DNA of 64,000 nt, taken from positions 186,001-250,000 of the forward strand of contig NZ_JAHLDU010000002.1 of NCBI RefSeq assembly GCF_018861905.1. The letters are read 5' to 3'. This stretch comes from Clostridium sp. DSM 17811 (GTDB lineage: Bacteria > Bacillota > Clostridia > Clostridiales > Clostridiaceae). Positions 1-8,704 of the stretch are shown piece after piece; position 1 is the stretch's first letter, and each line of letters begins with the position of its first letter. A model generated the notes under the pieces. That model was given only the letters and a program-made list of their open reading frames with translations. It was not told where the DNA came from and made no database searches. The translations under genes and the position numbers were made by a program.

Positions 1-1086
1 AATTCTATGGAAGCAGTAAAAACTTTAGTATATGAATCAATAGATAATATAAATGAAGTAGTTGATTTTGGAGCACATTTTGACAAAGTAAATGAAAATT
101 TTAAGTATACAAAGGAAGGGGCACATAGCACTAGTAGAATTGTGCATACCAAAGATGAAACTGGAAAAGAACTATTTTTATCTTTACTCGGGGCACTTAA
201 AAATAAAAAAAATGTAAGAATATTTGAAAACACTACTTTACTTGACCTTATTACTAAAGATAATATATGTTTCGGTGGCACAGCGATTAGAGGTAAAGAA
301 AGAATAAACATATATTCTAGGGAAACAATTTTAGCTACAGGGGGAATTGGAGGACTATTTAAAAATTCGACTAGTAGGCGAAGATTAACCGGGGATGGAA
401 TAGCTATTGCATTAAGGCATAATATTAAAACTTCTGATTTAAACTATGTGCAATTTCACCCAACTGCTTTATATGATGATAAGGTTAATTGCGAGAAGTT
501 TCTTATATCAGAGTCACTAAGGGGGGAAGGTGCCAAACTCTTAAACGAGCGTGGGGAAAGATTCGTAGATGAACTTTTACCAAGAGACGTGGTTGCAAAA
601 GCAGTTTATAATGAGGAAGAAAAAAGTAAGAAGCCTTATGTTTTTTTAGATATTTCGTTTAAAGGAAAGGAATATATTATAGATAGATTTCCAGGAATTT
701 ATAAAAAATGTTTAGAGTGTGGTATAGATATTACAAAAAATAAAATTCCAGTTACACCGGTTCAGCATTATCATATGGGAGGAATAGCTGTTGACCTAGA
801 TTCTAAAACATCTATGAATCATCTGTTTGCATGTGGTGAGGTAAGTTGCACAGGTGTGCATGGAGCAAACAGATTAGCAAGTAATTCATTGTTAGAAGCC
901 TTAGTTTTTTCTAGAAGGGCTTCAAGATTTATAAATAAATCTATTTGCAGGATCACTACATTAAATTGTGGGGACATAAAAAGTATAAAAAGTCTTAGTG
1001 ATTATAGCGAAATTAATAAGGGTGTAGTGTTAAATAAATTTAGAGAAATGGGAGATGAGATAAGCAGTGAATTGGTTAATTATTGA
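1..1086 (+). CDS. nadB: L-aspartate oxidase, 5' end outside window
   Basis: FAD enzyme that oxidises L-aspartate to iminoaspartate, the first step of de novo NAD synthesis; NadA would then make quinolinate. The frame is open from base 1, so the N-terminal FAD-binding motif lies outside the window. Visible motifs are ATGGIGG, QFHPTAL, the active-site region SLRGEGAKLLNERGERF, HYHMGG, and the C-terminal FAD motif VHGANRLASNSLLEA, all typical of NadB and the related succinate dehydrogenase flavoproteins. The protein ends soon after the FAD motif, so the long C-terminal helical domain of the E. coli enzyme is reduced, as is common in clostridia. It overlaps nadC by 20 bases, which suggests translational coupling. 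Confidence 0.93.
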   Translation, partial: NSMEAVKTLVYESIDNINEVVDFGAHFDKVNENFKYTKEGAHSTSRIVHTKDETGKELFLSLLGALKNKKNVRIFENTTLLDLITKDNICFGGTAIRGKERINIYSRETILATGGIGGLFKNSTSRRRLTGDGIAIALRHNIKTSDLNYVQFHPTALYDDKVNCEKFLISESLRGEGAKLLNERGERFVDELLPRDVVAKAVYNEEEKSKKPYVFLDISFKGKEYIIDRFPGIYKKCLECGIDITKNKIPVTPVQHYHMGGIAVDLDSKTSMNHLFACGEVSCTGVHGANRLASNSLLEALVFSRRASRFINKSICRITTLNCGDIKSIKSLSDYSEINKGVVLNKFREMGDEISSELVNY

Positions 1087-1903
1087 TAAACTAATTATAG
1101 ATGCTATAACAGAAGATGTACCTCAAAATGATATTACAACAGAATTTATTATAAGTGATGAGTGTAACTGTAGTGTTGATTTAATAGCCAAAGAGAGTGG
1201 CGTAATTGCTGGACTTTATGTATTTGGGAGAGTTTTTAAAATACTCGGAGAGGTAAATATAGAGTTTTTTAAAAAAGATGGAGATTTAGTATGCGGTGGA
1301 GAGTCTATTGCAAGATTAAGAGGAAAAACAAAACATATATTGACCGGAGAAAGAACTGCATTAAATTATCTACAAAGAATGAGTGGTATTGCAACGTTGA
1401 CAAAAACATATGTGGATAAATTAGCAGGCACCGGAGTGAAAGTCCTTGATACAAGAAAAACCACACCTGGTATGAGAATATTTGAAAAATATGCCGTAAA
1501 AGTTGGTGGAGGTTATAATCATAGATATAATCTCTCAGACGGTGTATTAATAAAAGAAAATCATATAAGTGCAGCTGGAGGAATAAGGCGAGCTGTAAAC
1601 ATTATACGTGAAAATGTATCTTTTATTAAAAAGATTGAAGTTGAAATTGAATCTTTAAATCAGATAAATGAGGCCCTAGAAGTAAAAGCAGATATTATAA
1701 TGTTAGATAACATGGACAATGAAACTATGAAGAAAGCCGTAGGGATAATTAATAAAAAAGCCCTAGTAGAAGCATCTGGAAACATAACATTAGATAATAT
1801 ACTCGAAGTCGCAAATTGTGGCGTAGACTATATATCGGTAGGGGCATTAACTCACTCATGTAAAATTTTAGATTTGAGCATGAAGAACTTAGTTAATATT
1901 TAA
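1067..1903 (+). CDS. nadC: Nicotinate-nucleotide pyrophosphorylase (quinolinate phosphoribosyltransferase)
   Basis: Converts quinolinate and PRPP to nicotinate mononucleotide, CO2 and pyrophosphate. It is 278 residues, the usual family length. Motifs are GERTALNYLQRMSGIAT, the substrate-binding DTRKTTPGMR, KVGGGYNHR and LIKENHI, and late barrel segments such as EVEIES and IMLDNM. The ATG lies inside the end of nadB, so the two are almost certainly co-transcribed and coupled. Nothing follows in the operon: a long gene-free repeat region starts directly after the stop. Confidence 0.95.
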   Translation: MNWLIIDKLIIDAITEDVPQNDITTEFIISDECNCSVDLIAKESGVIAGLYVFGRVFKILGEVNIEFFKKDGDLVCGGESIARLRGKTKHILTGERTALNYLQRMSGIATLTKTYVDKLAGTGVKVLDTRKTTPGMRIFEKYAVKVGGGYNHRYNLSDGVLIKENHISAAGGIRRAVNIIRENVSFIKKIEVEIESLNQINEALEVKADIIMLDNMDNETMKKAVGIINKKALVEASGNITLDNILEVANCGVDYISVGALTHSCKILDLSMKNLVNI

Positions 1904-1922
1904 AGTATCTAATTTTTCATCA

Positions 1923-2129
1923 ATGACTTGCAAAAGAACTTGAAACATGAAATTTAATTAAGAAATTCTAATCTTTTGTAAATATAAAATTCTCTGCCGC
2001 TCACACTCGACGTCCTGTCTCGGGTTCACTAGCTTCCACTTCCTGTGGAAGCTTACGAGAATGTTATATTTACAAAAGAAGAATTTCTAAATGAAATTTC
2101 AATTGTTTCTTCATTTCTTTTGCAAGTCA
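1923..2129. repeat. Long imperfect inverted repeat (arms about 70 bp)
   Basis: The outer ends, TGACTTGCAAAAGAA at 1923-1937 and its exact complement at 2115-2129, are continued inward by about 55 bp of strongly matching sequence on both sides (for example CTTTTGTAAATATAA against its complement). The loop of about 65 bp is less AT-rich and carries its own hairpin, AGCTTCCA...TGGAAGCT (about 2030-2053). No convincing ORF lies inside. It could be a MITE-like element, a repetitive extragenic palindrome, or a structured RNA or terminator downstream of nadC. What is seen is the symmetry only; function is unknown. Confidence 0.8.
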
Positions 2130-2215
2130 CTTCTGAAAAAAAATAAACATAAATATTAAACTATCTGATAGGCTCCCACATTATTAATTTCCATGATTAT
2201 AGATTTTCTGTAATA

Positions 2216-2303
<88 letters not shown>

Positions 2304-2343
2304 GGTATTTTAGAAATAAAATATTTTTCTTTGATTATGCTAA

Positions 2344-2530
2344 CAAAAGTATATATTGCGTAAAATGCGTTTGAACAAGCCTTAGTAATTCTTAATTTAT
2401 TATATTTGAATTTGCGTAAGAAAACCGCATGTTTGAGCGAAGCGAGTTTGCGGGTTTTAGCAACTGAAAATATAATAAATTTTAGAATTACAAGGCGAAG
2501 TGAACGCATCTGTAGCAATATATGCTTTTG
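2344..2530. repeat. Second long imperfect inverted repeat
   Basis: The outer arms are CAAAAGTATATATTG (2344-2358) against CAATATATGCTTTTG (2516-2530). Inside, GCCTTAGTAATTCTTAATTT pairs with AAATTTTAGAATTACAAGGC. The centre is a third hairpin, AAAACCGCA...TGCGGGTTTT, around the sequence GAGCGAAGCGAG. The whole 187 bp could fold into one long stem. It has no coding content. Together with the 1923-2129 palindrome and the microsatellite it fills the 675 bp gap between nadC and the next gene. Confidence 0.8.
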
Positions 2531-2578
2531 TTTTTGCAAGATCTAAGGAAAGCTTGATACATAAAATATATGTGATAC

Positions 2579-3415
2579 TTAAACTTTAAAGCATTTATTG
2601 ATATACTCGCGAAGTCTATCATCCCAAGGAGCAATCTCAATACCCAAAGCTTCTTTTATATGTGAATTATCTGTGCAAGTATATTTAGGTTCCTGAATGA
2701 GATTAGATAAAAGTTTATCTGAACTTACAACTAAAGGAACATTTAGATTACCAAATTCTATTATGCTATTTATTAGTCTCGATTTTGATATACAACCCTC
2801 ATTAGTATAGTTATATACCCCATATTTATCAGTTCCTAATAATCCTTGGATAGCTAAAGTTAAATCCTCAATATAAGTTACACAAAGAGTTGGATTTGAA
2901 AATAGATAAATTGCTGAATGTTTTCCATTTATGAGTTTTCTAACAAAACAATCATTGCCACCAAATATAGTTGAACTGCGGATAATAAAATATTTTTGAC
3001 AAATAGTTTGAATTAATTCCTCTCCACCAAGCTTACTCTTGCTAAATACATTTATTGGAAAACATTTATCAACTTCGCTGTAAGGCATTGAACTATTATC
3101 ACCGTATACATCTGTGCTAGAGAGGTATACTATAGGTATATTAAGGTCATTACAGCAATTAGCAATATTTAATGTTCCTACAGTGTTTACATCGTATGCT
3201 AAGGTCTCATTGTATTCACAAATATATTTATTAGTTATGGCTGCAGTATGGATTACAGCATCTGGTTTTAATAAATTCAAGGTTTTTTCAGTACTTAGTT
3301 TGTCTACTATGTTAAGTTCAGTTTTATCTAATCCATATACAGTATGTGATTTTGACAATACATTACATAAATAAGTTCCTATATTACCATTTGCACCAGT
3401 TATTAAAATATTCAT
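2579..3415 (-). CDS. SDR-family NAD(P)-dependent sugar epimerase/reductase (RmlD-like)
   Basis: Extended short-chain dehydrogenase related to dTDP-4-dehydrorhamnose reductases and nucleotide-sugar epimerases. The N-terminal Rossmann motif is GANGNIG; later segments include HTAA and YLSSTDVYGD, typical of the family. The start is the second ATG, placed just after a strong AGGAGGG; the upstream ATG lies before this site. Oddity: the usual catalytic YxxxK is FSKSK here, so phenylalanine replaces the catalytic tyrosine, which may mean altered chemistry or a non-catalytic role. It stands alone and divergent from fprA. The substrate cannot be read from sequence. Confidence 0.8.
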   Translation of the reverse strand: MNILITGANGNIGTYLCNVLSKSHTVYGLDKTELNIVDKLSTEKTLNLLKPDAVIHTAAITNKYICEYNETLAYDVNTVGTLNIANCCNDLNIPIVYLSSTDVYGDNSSMPYSEVDKCFPINVFSKSKLGGEELIQTICQKYFIIRSSTIFGGNDCFVRKLINGKHSAIYLFSNPTLCVTYIEDLTLAIQGLLGTDKYGVYNYTNEGCISKSRLINSIIEFGNLNVPLVVSSDKLLSNLIQEPKYTCTDNSHIKEALGIEIAPWDDRLREYINKCFKV

Positions 3416-3611
3416 AGATCCCTCCTGAAAATTCATTTTATTAAAGTATATGACACAATAATAATATTATTAAGAATTTTGGGTATTAGATTTTATTTAA
3501 AATAAAAACTATTAAAAAAATTCTAGAGAATATTATAATATTTACGTGACAAACTATTTAAAATAAGTATTTATATATACAAAATATATGCTAGTTAATA
3601 ACCATTGTTAG

Positions 3612-3640
3612 TTGAACAGAACTGGGAAATGTGGTAAAAT
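3612..3640 (+). promoter_or_regulatory. Candidate sigma-A promoter of fprA
   Basis: TTGAAC (3612-3617), a 17-base spacer and TAAAAT (3635-3640) lie about 90 bases before the fprA start. It is the only well-spaced -35/-10 pair I see in the intergenic region 3416-3727. Confidence 0.55.
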
Positions 3641-3727
3641 AAATTATAATAAGAATCATATAATTATGTAGATAAATAGAAAAGGTAATAATTATCTACT
3701 GAGAGAAGTTTGAGGAGGATTTTTAAG

Positions 3728-4906
3728 ATGGAAACAACAAAATTAAAAGACAATATTTATTGGATTGGGGTAAATGACCCAAAGCTCAAGGTATTTGATA
3801 TTATAATGGAAACAAAAAAAGGAACTACATATAACTCATATCTAATAGATGATGAAAAGATAGCTATAATAGATTCCGTTAAAAATGGCTTTCTTGATGA
3901 ATCTTTAAGTAAGATAAAAGGAGTTATTGGAGAGAAAAAAGTTGATTATATAATTGTTCAACATACTGAACTTGATCATAGTGGTTCTTTAAGTAAACTC
4001 TTAGAAGTTTATCCAGAAGCTGTTGTTGTTGCATCAAAAGCTGCTATAATTTATTTAAAAGAAATTATGAATAAAGAATTTATTAGCCAGCCGGCAGTAG
4101 GAGAATTATCATTAGGAAAAAACACATTACAATTTATATCAGCACCTAATTTACATTGGCCTGATACAATGTTCACATATGTTAAGGAACAAAAAATATT
4201 GTTTACTTGTGATGTAATGGGTTGTCATTATTCACCAACTAGTTGTATAACAGATGCTTGCTCCGGTGATTATTTTGATGAGATGAAATATTATTTTGAG
4301 GTTATAATGGGACCTTTTAAGAAATTCGTAAATTCAGGACTTGATAAAATTGAAAATTTAAAAATAGATATAGTAGCACCAAGTCACGGACCTGTACATA
4401 TAAATGATGTTAAAATGTATATAGATCTTTATAGACAATGGGCTAAAATTTATGAAATAAAAGAAAAAAATATTCAAATATTCTATATTTCCGCTTATCA
4501 TAATACCGAAGAGATGGGAAAATATATAGCTAAAAAAATTAACGATGCAGGTGTAAAGGCCGAGGCTCATGAAATTACATCTATGAAATTAACTGATATT
4601 GTATCATTGATTGAAAAAGCATCTGGTATTATGATTGGATCACCAACCATTAATCAAGATGCGGTAAAGCCTGCATGGGATGTTTTATCACTTGTATGCC
4701 CAATAACTAACAAAGGTAAAGTTGCAGCGGCTTTCGGCTCATATGGATGGAGTGGAGAGGGAGTTCCTATGCTTACACAAAGATTAAAATCTTTGAAATT
4801 TAAAGTTGTAGAGGAAGGACTTAAGTTCAAATTTGTACCAGCCAAAAAAGAGTTTGAACAAGCTGATAGTTTTGTAGAGAAGTACTTAGAGATTTTAAAT
4901 AAATAA
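3728..4906 (+). CDS. fprA: Flavodiiron protein (class A), O2/NO reductase
   Basis: Cytoplasmic di-iron flavoprotein that reduces O2 to water (or NO to N2O) and protects anaerobes from oxygen. It is 393 residues. The N-terminal metallo-beta-lactamase-like domain carries the di-iron motif HTELDH, followed by further ligands around HWPD, CDVMGCH and SHGPVH; the last third is a flavodoxin domain ([35 protein letters not shown]). The start was set at the ATG spaced correctly after GAGGAGG (3712-3718), giving METTKL. It appears monocistronic, with its own promoter and a terminator directly behind. Electrons would come from rubredoxin or a rubredoxin reductase, not encoded nearby. Confidence 0.93.
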   Translation: METTKLKDNIYWIGVNDPKLKVFDIIMETKKGTTYNSYLIDDEKIAIIDSVKNGFLDESLSKIKGVIGEKKVDYIIVQHTELDHSGSLSKLLEVYPEAVVVASKAAIIYLKEIMNKEFISQPAVGELSLGKNTLQFISAPNLHWPDTMFTYVKEQKILFTCDVMGCHYSPTSCITDACSGDYFDEMKYYFEVIMGPFKKFVNSGLDKIENLKIDIVAPSHGPVHINDVKMYIDLYRQWAKIYEIKEKNIQIFYISAYHNTEEMGKYIAKKINDAGVKAEAHEITSMKLTDIVSLIEKASGIMIGSPTINQDAVKPAWDVLSLVCPITNKGKVAAAFGSYGWSGEGVPMLTQRLKSLKFKVVEEGLKFKFVPAKKEFEQADSFVEKYLEILNK

Positions 4907-4943
4907 TTACTAATAAATATTAGTTTACAAAGTTATATAATAA

Positions 4944-4986
4944 AAAAGAAAATCTCACTTTCGTAGTGAAATCTTTCTTTTTTTTT
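4944..4986 (+). terminator. Intrinsic terminator of fprA
   Basis: A hairpin of about 15 bp (AAAGAAAATCTCACT / AGTGAAATCTTTCTTT) is followed by a T-run, 40 bases after the fprA stop. Confidence 0.8.
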
Positions 4987-5015
4987 ATAATGAATGATGT
5001 ATGGAGGCGATATAT

Positions 5016-5414
5016 TTGAATAAACAATATATAGTAAATTTTTTAAGCAAAAATGATTTAAGTGATATAGCTGAAATTCAATATAAAAAAGAAACCATAG
5101 CTCTTAAATTCAAATATTATTATGATGAGGCAGAAATTGAGGCAGCTACATCTTATGCAGATGATGAAGGCAATTTCAAAGAAGAAAAAGAAGATTGGTA
5201 TGAAGAATTTTTTCTTCCTTATTTAAGTGATATTTCAGCAGATAATGTTGAAGATATTATGGAAGAATGTGCTGAAAAAATGGAAATTGAATACGAATTC
5301 ATTGGCTGTGACATATCCGAGGATGCATATGAATTTAATGAATTCGCTGTAGTTTTTTATGGTAAAGAATCAGATATTGATACTGATGATATCTTGCTTG
5401 AATTAGATTTCTAA
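5016..5414 (+). CDS. Acidic hypothetical protein
   Basis: I do not recognise a family. The product is about 133 residues and very rich in Glu and Asp, with no membrane segment, signal peptide or cysteine cluster. TTG at 5016 is chosen because GGAGGCG (5003-5009) sits at proper spacing before it; the ATG at 5001 overlaps this Shine-Dalgarno site and is unlikely to be used. It is a single gene between fprA's terminator and the convergent Spo0E-like gene. Codon use matches its neighbours. Confidence 0.75.
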   Translation: MNKQYIVNFLSKNDLSDIAEIQYKKETIALKFKYYYDEAEIEAATSYADDEGNFKEEKEDWYEEFFLPYLSDISADNVEDIMEECAEKMEIEYEFIGCDISEDAYEFNEFAVVFYGKESDIDTDDILLELDF

Positions 5415-5445
5415 ATTTATGCTTGTACCAAAAAAAGTGGATGTG

Positions 5446-5622
5446 TTAAGCTGCTTTCTTACAAGTAGCTTTAACTTTTTGATATTTAACTATAACTTCA
5501 TCTAATTGCTGACTGCAACATACAACCATTTTATCAGTTGGGTCTTTATGATTTAATAAAAAATGTAACAATGCTCTTAACGATTCTAGTTCTTTATTTA
5601 TGATTTTTAATTTAAGATTCAT
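5446..5622 (-). CDS. Spo0E-like sporulation regulatory phosphatase
   Basis: Small protein of the Spo0E family, which removes phosphate from Spo0A~P and so holds back sporulation. It is 58 residues and carries the family signature SQQLDEVIVKYQ, where the Ser-x-x-x-Asp pattern provides the catalytic aspartate. The start is the ATG after GGAG (reverse strand near 5630); the longer reading frame lacks a Shine-Dalgarno site. It stands alone, convergent with the acidic-protein gene. Clostridia normally carry several Spo0E paralogues, so its specific signal cannot be inferred. Confidence 0.85.
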   Translation of the reverse strand: MNLKLKIINKELESLRALLHFLLNHKDPTDKMVVCCSQQLDEVIVKYQKVKATCKKAA

Positions 5623-5952
5623 GTATTTCTCCTTATTTATGTATTTGTGAGGCAAGTACATAATACCATATTATTCTAAGTATGTTAAATTTAATGTTAG
5701 TCATTAAAATGTAATAAATTACAAAATACACTATAATCTTATGAAAAACACAACGAAGAAATGGTAAAAAATAACATTATAAAGCATGTAGGTGTTGAAA
5801 AAAGCTACTTGGAATAATATGTAAATGACGAAAAAAGTCTTAAAGTTTTTGTAATACAATCATAAAAAGTAGAATATGTTTGATAGCTACTAGTTATGCA
5901 TAAAATATTTTAATATAATAAAATAGGTCAAAAATAATAGAGGGGTGGTATT

Positions 5953-6120
5953 ATTAATACAGATGAATTAACTAACAGGATAAATTATCTTTATAAGAAA
6001 AGTAAAGAAGAAAAGCTTACGGATGAAGAAATATTAGAGCAAAAAGAATTAAGACAAAAGTATATTGATAATGTTAAAAGAAATTTTCGTGCGCAACTAG
6101 ATACAATCAAAAAAGTATAA
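5953..6120 (+). CDS. DUF896 (YnzC-like) protein with a probable ATT start
   Basis: The reading frame gives NTDELTNRINYLYKKSKE, then LEQKELRQKYIDNVKRNFR, an unmistakable DUF896 match over its whole length of about 55 residues. Members are small helical hairpin proteins of unknown function; YnzC of B. subtilis belongs to the SOS-regulated yneA operon. No ATG, GTG or TTG exists in frame between the upstream stop (5938) and the conserved N-terminus. The only plausible starts are ATT at 5953 (or 5950), four bases after AGGGGTGG. The same AGGGGTGG with a four-base gap precedes the ordinary ATG at 29266. Either this gene initiates at ATT or it has lost its start. Confidence 0.8.
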   Translation: MNTDELTNRINYLYKKSKEEKLTDEEILEQKELRQKYIDNVKRNFRAQLDTIKKV

Positions 6121-6156
6121 TATAAACAATAAATTATTAGGAATGGGGGGATTATT

Positions 6157-7077
6157 TTGGCTGTTACCATAGAGGAACTAATAGAACATTTTAGTTTAGA
6201 AGTTTTGGTAGAGGGTGGTAAGGGGAAGTTAATTAATGTTAGTGATATTAATAGACCAGGATTACAAATTGCCGGCTTTTATGAATATTTTGGTAATAAA
6301 AGGGTGCAACTAATAGGCATGGCAGAGTGGAGTTTTTTAGATTGTATGGAAGAGGACCTTAGGCAGAAACGATTAAATAAATATTTCAAATTGGAAACGC
6401 CTTGTGTTATATTGACTAGAGATTTGCAGCCGCATAAGGAAATCATTAAGGCGGCAGAGGAAAATGGTCAATGGCTTTTACGAACAAAATTAATTTCTAC
6501 AAGATTTAGTAGTAAGCTTACTAATTATCTAGATGCAGAGTTAGCACCAGAAACAAGGCTTCATGGTGTCCTATTAGATGTTTATGGTATAGGAATATTA
6601 CTAACTGGGGAAAGTGGAATTGGTAAAAGCGAATGTGCTTTAGAACTAATAAAGAGGGGCCATAGGTTGATTGCAGATGATGCAGTAGACATAAAAGAAG
6701 TTGATGGTGTGTTACTCGGAAGATGCCCTTACATAACCTCTGGAATGCTTGAGGTAAGAGGAATGGGAATAATAGATATTCCAGCAATTTATGGAATGAG
6801 TTCAGTTTTAAACACTAAGACCATTAGTTTACTTATTTCGCTTACGCAGTGGAATGAGAGCGAGGAATATGATAGACTTGGTATAGATGATCAATTTATG
6901 GATATACTAAATGTGAATTTAAGGAAAATAACGTTGCCAGTTAGGCCAGGGAGAAATATAGCAGTTATTATTGAAGCTGCTGCAGCCAATTATATATATA
7001 GTTTAAATTCTAAGATAACCCCTGTAGAAACTATAAATATGAGAATAGAGGAAGTAACTAAAGCGCGTATTGATTAA
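6157..7077 (+). CDS. hprK: HPr kinase/phosphorylase
   Basis: Bifunctional sensor that phosphorylates or dephosphorylates Ser46 of HPr in response to ATP, fructose bisphosphate and Pi, and so controls carbon catabolite repression in Firmicutes. It is 306 residues, the usual length. The Walker A motif GESGIGKS is at residues 151-158, and the HprK signature LEVRGMGIIDIPAIYG follows about 45 residues later, with the catalytic Asp region IADDAVDIKE between. It starts with TTG after a G-rich Shine-Dalgarno site. The ptsH gene is not adjacent; the preceding small gene is DUF896 and the next is an aminopeptidase. Confidence 0.95.
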   Translation: MAVTIEELIEHFSLEVLVEGGKGKLINVSDINRPGLQIAGFYEYFGNKRVQLIGMAEWSFLDCMEEDLRQKRLNKYFKLETPCVILTRDLQPHKEIIKAAEENGQWLLRTKLISTRFSSKLTNYLDAELAPETRLHGVLLDVYGIGILLTGESGIGKSECALELIKRGHRLIADDAVDIKEVDGVLLGRCPYITSGMLEVRGMGIIDIPAIYGMSSVLNTKTISLLISLTQWNESEEYDRLGIDDQFMDILNVNLRKITLPVRPGRNIAVIIEAAAANYIYSLNSKITPVETINMRIEEVTKARID

Positions 7078-7188
7078 CTAGAAATTATAGTGAAAAGCAA
7101 ATAACAAAATATTTAATATTTGAAATTTAAGGAAAAATTTAGTAATATAGTAGATGCGAAAAGTAATTATTGTATGGAGGTAGTAAAA

Positions 7189-8595
7189 ATGTCAGATGTT
7201 AAAAGTTTAGAAAAAACATATGAAGTAGCTTGGGACAAATATAATAAAAATGATCTTGAAAAAGTATTTACATTATCTGATAATTATATAGATTTTATGT
7301 CAAAATGCAAAACTGAAAGAGAATGTGTAACAGAGTTTATTACACTTGCTAAAAAAAATGGTTATAAAAATATTGATACTTATATAAACGAGGGTACTAA
7401 ATTAAAAGCTGGTGATAAAGTTTATGCAAGTAGCATGGGAAAAACTTTAGCATTATTTTTAATTGGGTCTGAGCCTATTGAAAAGGGTTTTAAAATTTTA
7501 GGTGCTCATATTGACTCACCAAGACTTGATTTAAAACCAAATCCACTATATGAGGATTCAGATTTAGCATTAGTTAAAACACATTACTACGGTGGTGTTA
7601 AAAAATACCAATGGGTTACGTTGCCTCTTGCTATACATGGTGTTGTAGTTAAGAAAGACGGAACAGTGGTAAATGTAGTAATAGGAGAAGATGAAAAAGA
7701 ACCAGTAGTTGGAATTTCGGATCTTCTAATTCACTTATCTGCAGATCAAATGAAAAAAACTTTAGATAAAGCTATTGAAGGCGAAGATTTAAATGTATTT
7801 ATGGGAAGTATACCAATAAAAGATAAAGATGCTAAAAATAGAGTAAAGTTAAATATTTTAAAACTTTTAAATAATAAATATGGTATAGATGAAGAAGACT
7901 TTGTATCATCAGAATTAGAGGTAGTACCTGCAGGTAGGGCTAGAAATTATGGCTTAGATAGCAGTATGGTTATGGCTTATGGACATGACGATAGAGTTTG
8001 CGCTTATACTTCATATGAAGCATTAATGAACATGAAGCAAACAGACAAAACATGTATAGTTTTACTTGTTGATAAAGAAGAAGTTGGAAGTATTGGGGCA
8101 ACTGGAATGCAATCAAAATTCTTTGAAAACACAGTAGCTGAAGTTGTTAATTTACTCGGAAAATACAGTGAGTTAAAAGTAAGAAGGGCACTTGCAAATT
8201 CAAAAATGTTGTCTTCAGATGTAACTGCTGCATATGACCCAACATTTCCATCAGTTATGGAGAAACGTAATTCTGCATATTTTGGTAAAGGTATAGTTTT
8301 AAACAAATATACTGGAGCTCGTGGAAAAAGCGGATGCAACGATGCAAATCCAGAATTTATTGCAGAGCTTAGAAGCATAATGGAAAAGCATAATATAACA
8401 TGGCAGACATCAGAACTTGGAAAAGTAGACCAAGGCGGTGGAGGCACTATAGCTTATATATTAGCTGAGTATGGCATGCAGGTTATTGATTCAGGAGTTG
8501 CTCTTCATAATATGCATGCACCATGGGAAATTGCAAGTAAAGCAGATATCTATGAAGCATGTAGAGCCTATGAAGCATTTTTAATAGAGGCATAA
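7189..8595 (+). CDS. M18 family aminopeptidase
   Basis: Cytosolic dinuclear-zinc aminopeptidase that removes N-terminal residues, often acidic ones, from peptides. It is about 468 residues. Metal-site motifs in order are AHIDSPRLD, GHDDRVCAYTS, DKEEVGSIGATG, LSSDVTAAYDP and LHNMHAPWE. The start is the ATG after TGGAGGT (7174-7180); the longer frame from 7120 has no ribosome site. It ends at a strong hairpin. Neighbours do not suggest a specialised role. Confidence 0.9.
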   Translation: MSDVKSLEKTYEVAWDKYNKNDLEKVFTLSDNYIDFMSKCKTERECVTEFITLAKKNGYKNIDTYINEGTKLKAGDKVYASSMGKTLALFLIGSEPIEKGFKILGAHIDSPRLDLKPNPLYEDSDLALVKTHYYGGVKKYQWVTLPLAIHGVVVKKDGTVVNVVIGEDEKEPVVGISDLLIHLSADQMKKTLDKAIEGEDLNVFMGSIPIKDKDAKNRVKLNILKLLNNKYGIDEEDFVSSELEVVPAGRARNYGLDSSMVMAYGHDDRVCAYTSYEALMNMKQTDKTCIVLLVDKEEVGSIGATGMQSKFFENTVAEVVNLLGKYSELKVRRALANSKMLSSDVTAAYDPTFPSVMEKRNSAYFGKGIVLNKYTGARGKSGCNDANPEFIAELRSIMEKHNITWQTSELGKVDQGGGGTIAYILAEYGMQVIDSGVALHNMHAPWEIASKADIYEACRAYEAFLIEA

Positions 8596-8599
8596 AAAT

Positions 8600-8658
8600 A
8601 AGAAAGTATATATTACTAGCGCTTGATCAAATGCACTTTACGTAATATATACTTTCTT
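8600..8658 (+). terminator. Hairpin after the aminopeptidase gene
   Basis: A perfect 17 bp stem (AAGAAAGTATATATTAC and its complement) with a 25-base loop lies directly after the M18 gene. The T-tract is short, so it may act with the following hairpin as a two-way terminator. Confidence 0.6.
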
Positions 8659-8670
8659 TACCCTTCTAAA

Positions 8671-8704
8671 GGAAAAAAAGGAGATGTGAAAAACATCTCC
8701 TTTT
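8671..8704 (-). terminator. Intrinsic terminator of the PHP gene
   Basis: The stem AAAGGAGATG/CATCTCCTTT overlaps the last codons of the PHP gene and is followed on the minus strand by a run of seven T. Confidence 0.8.
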
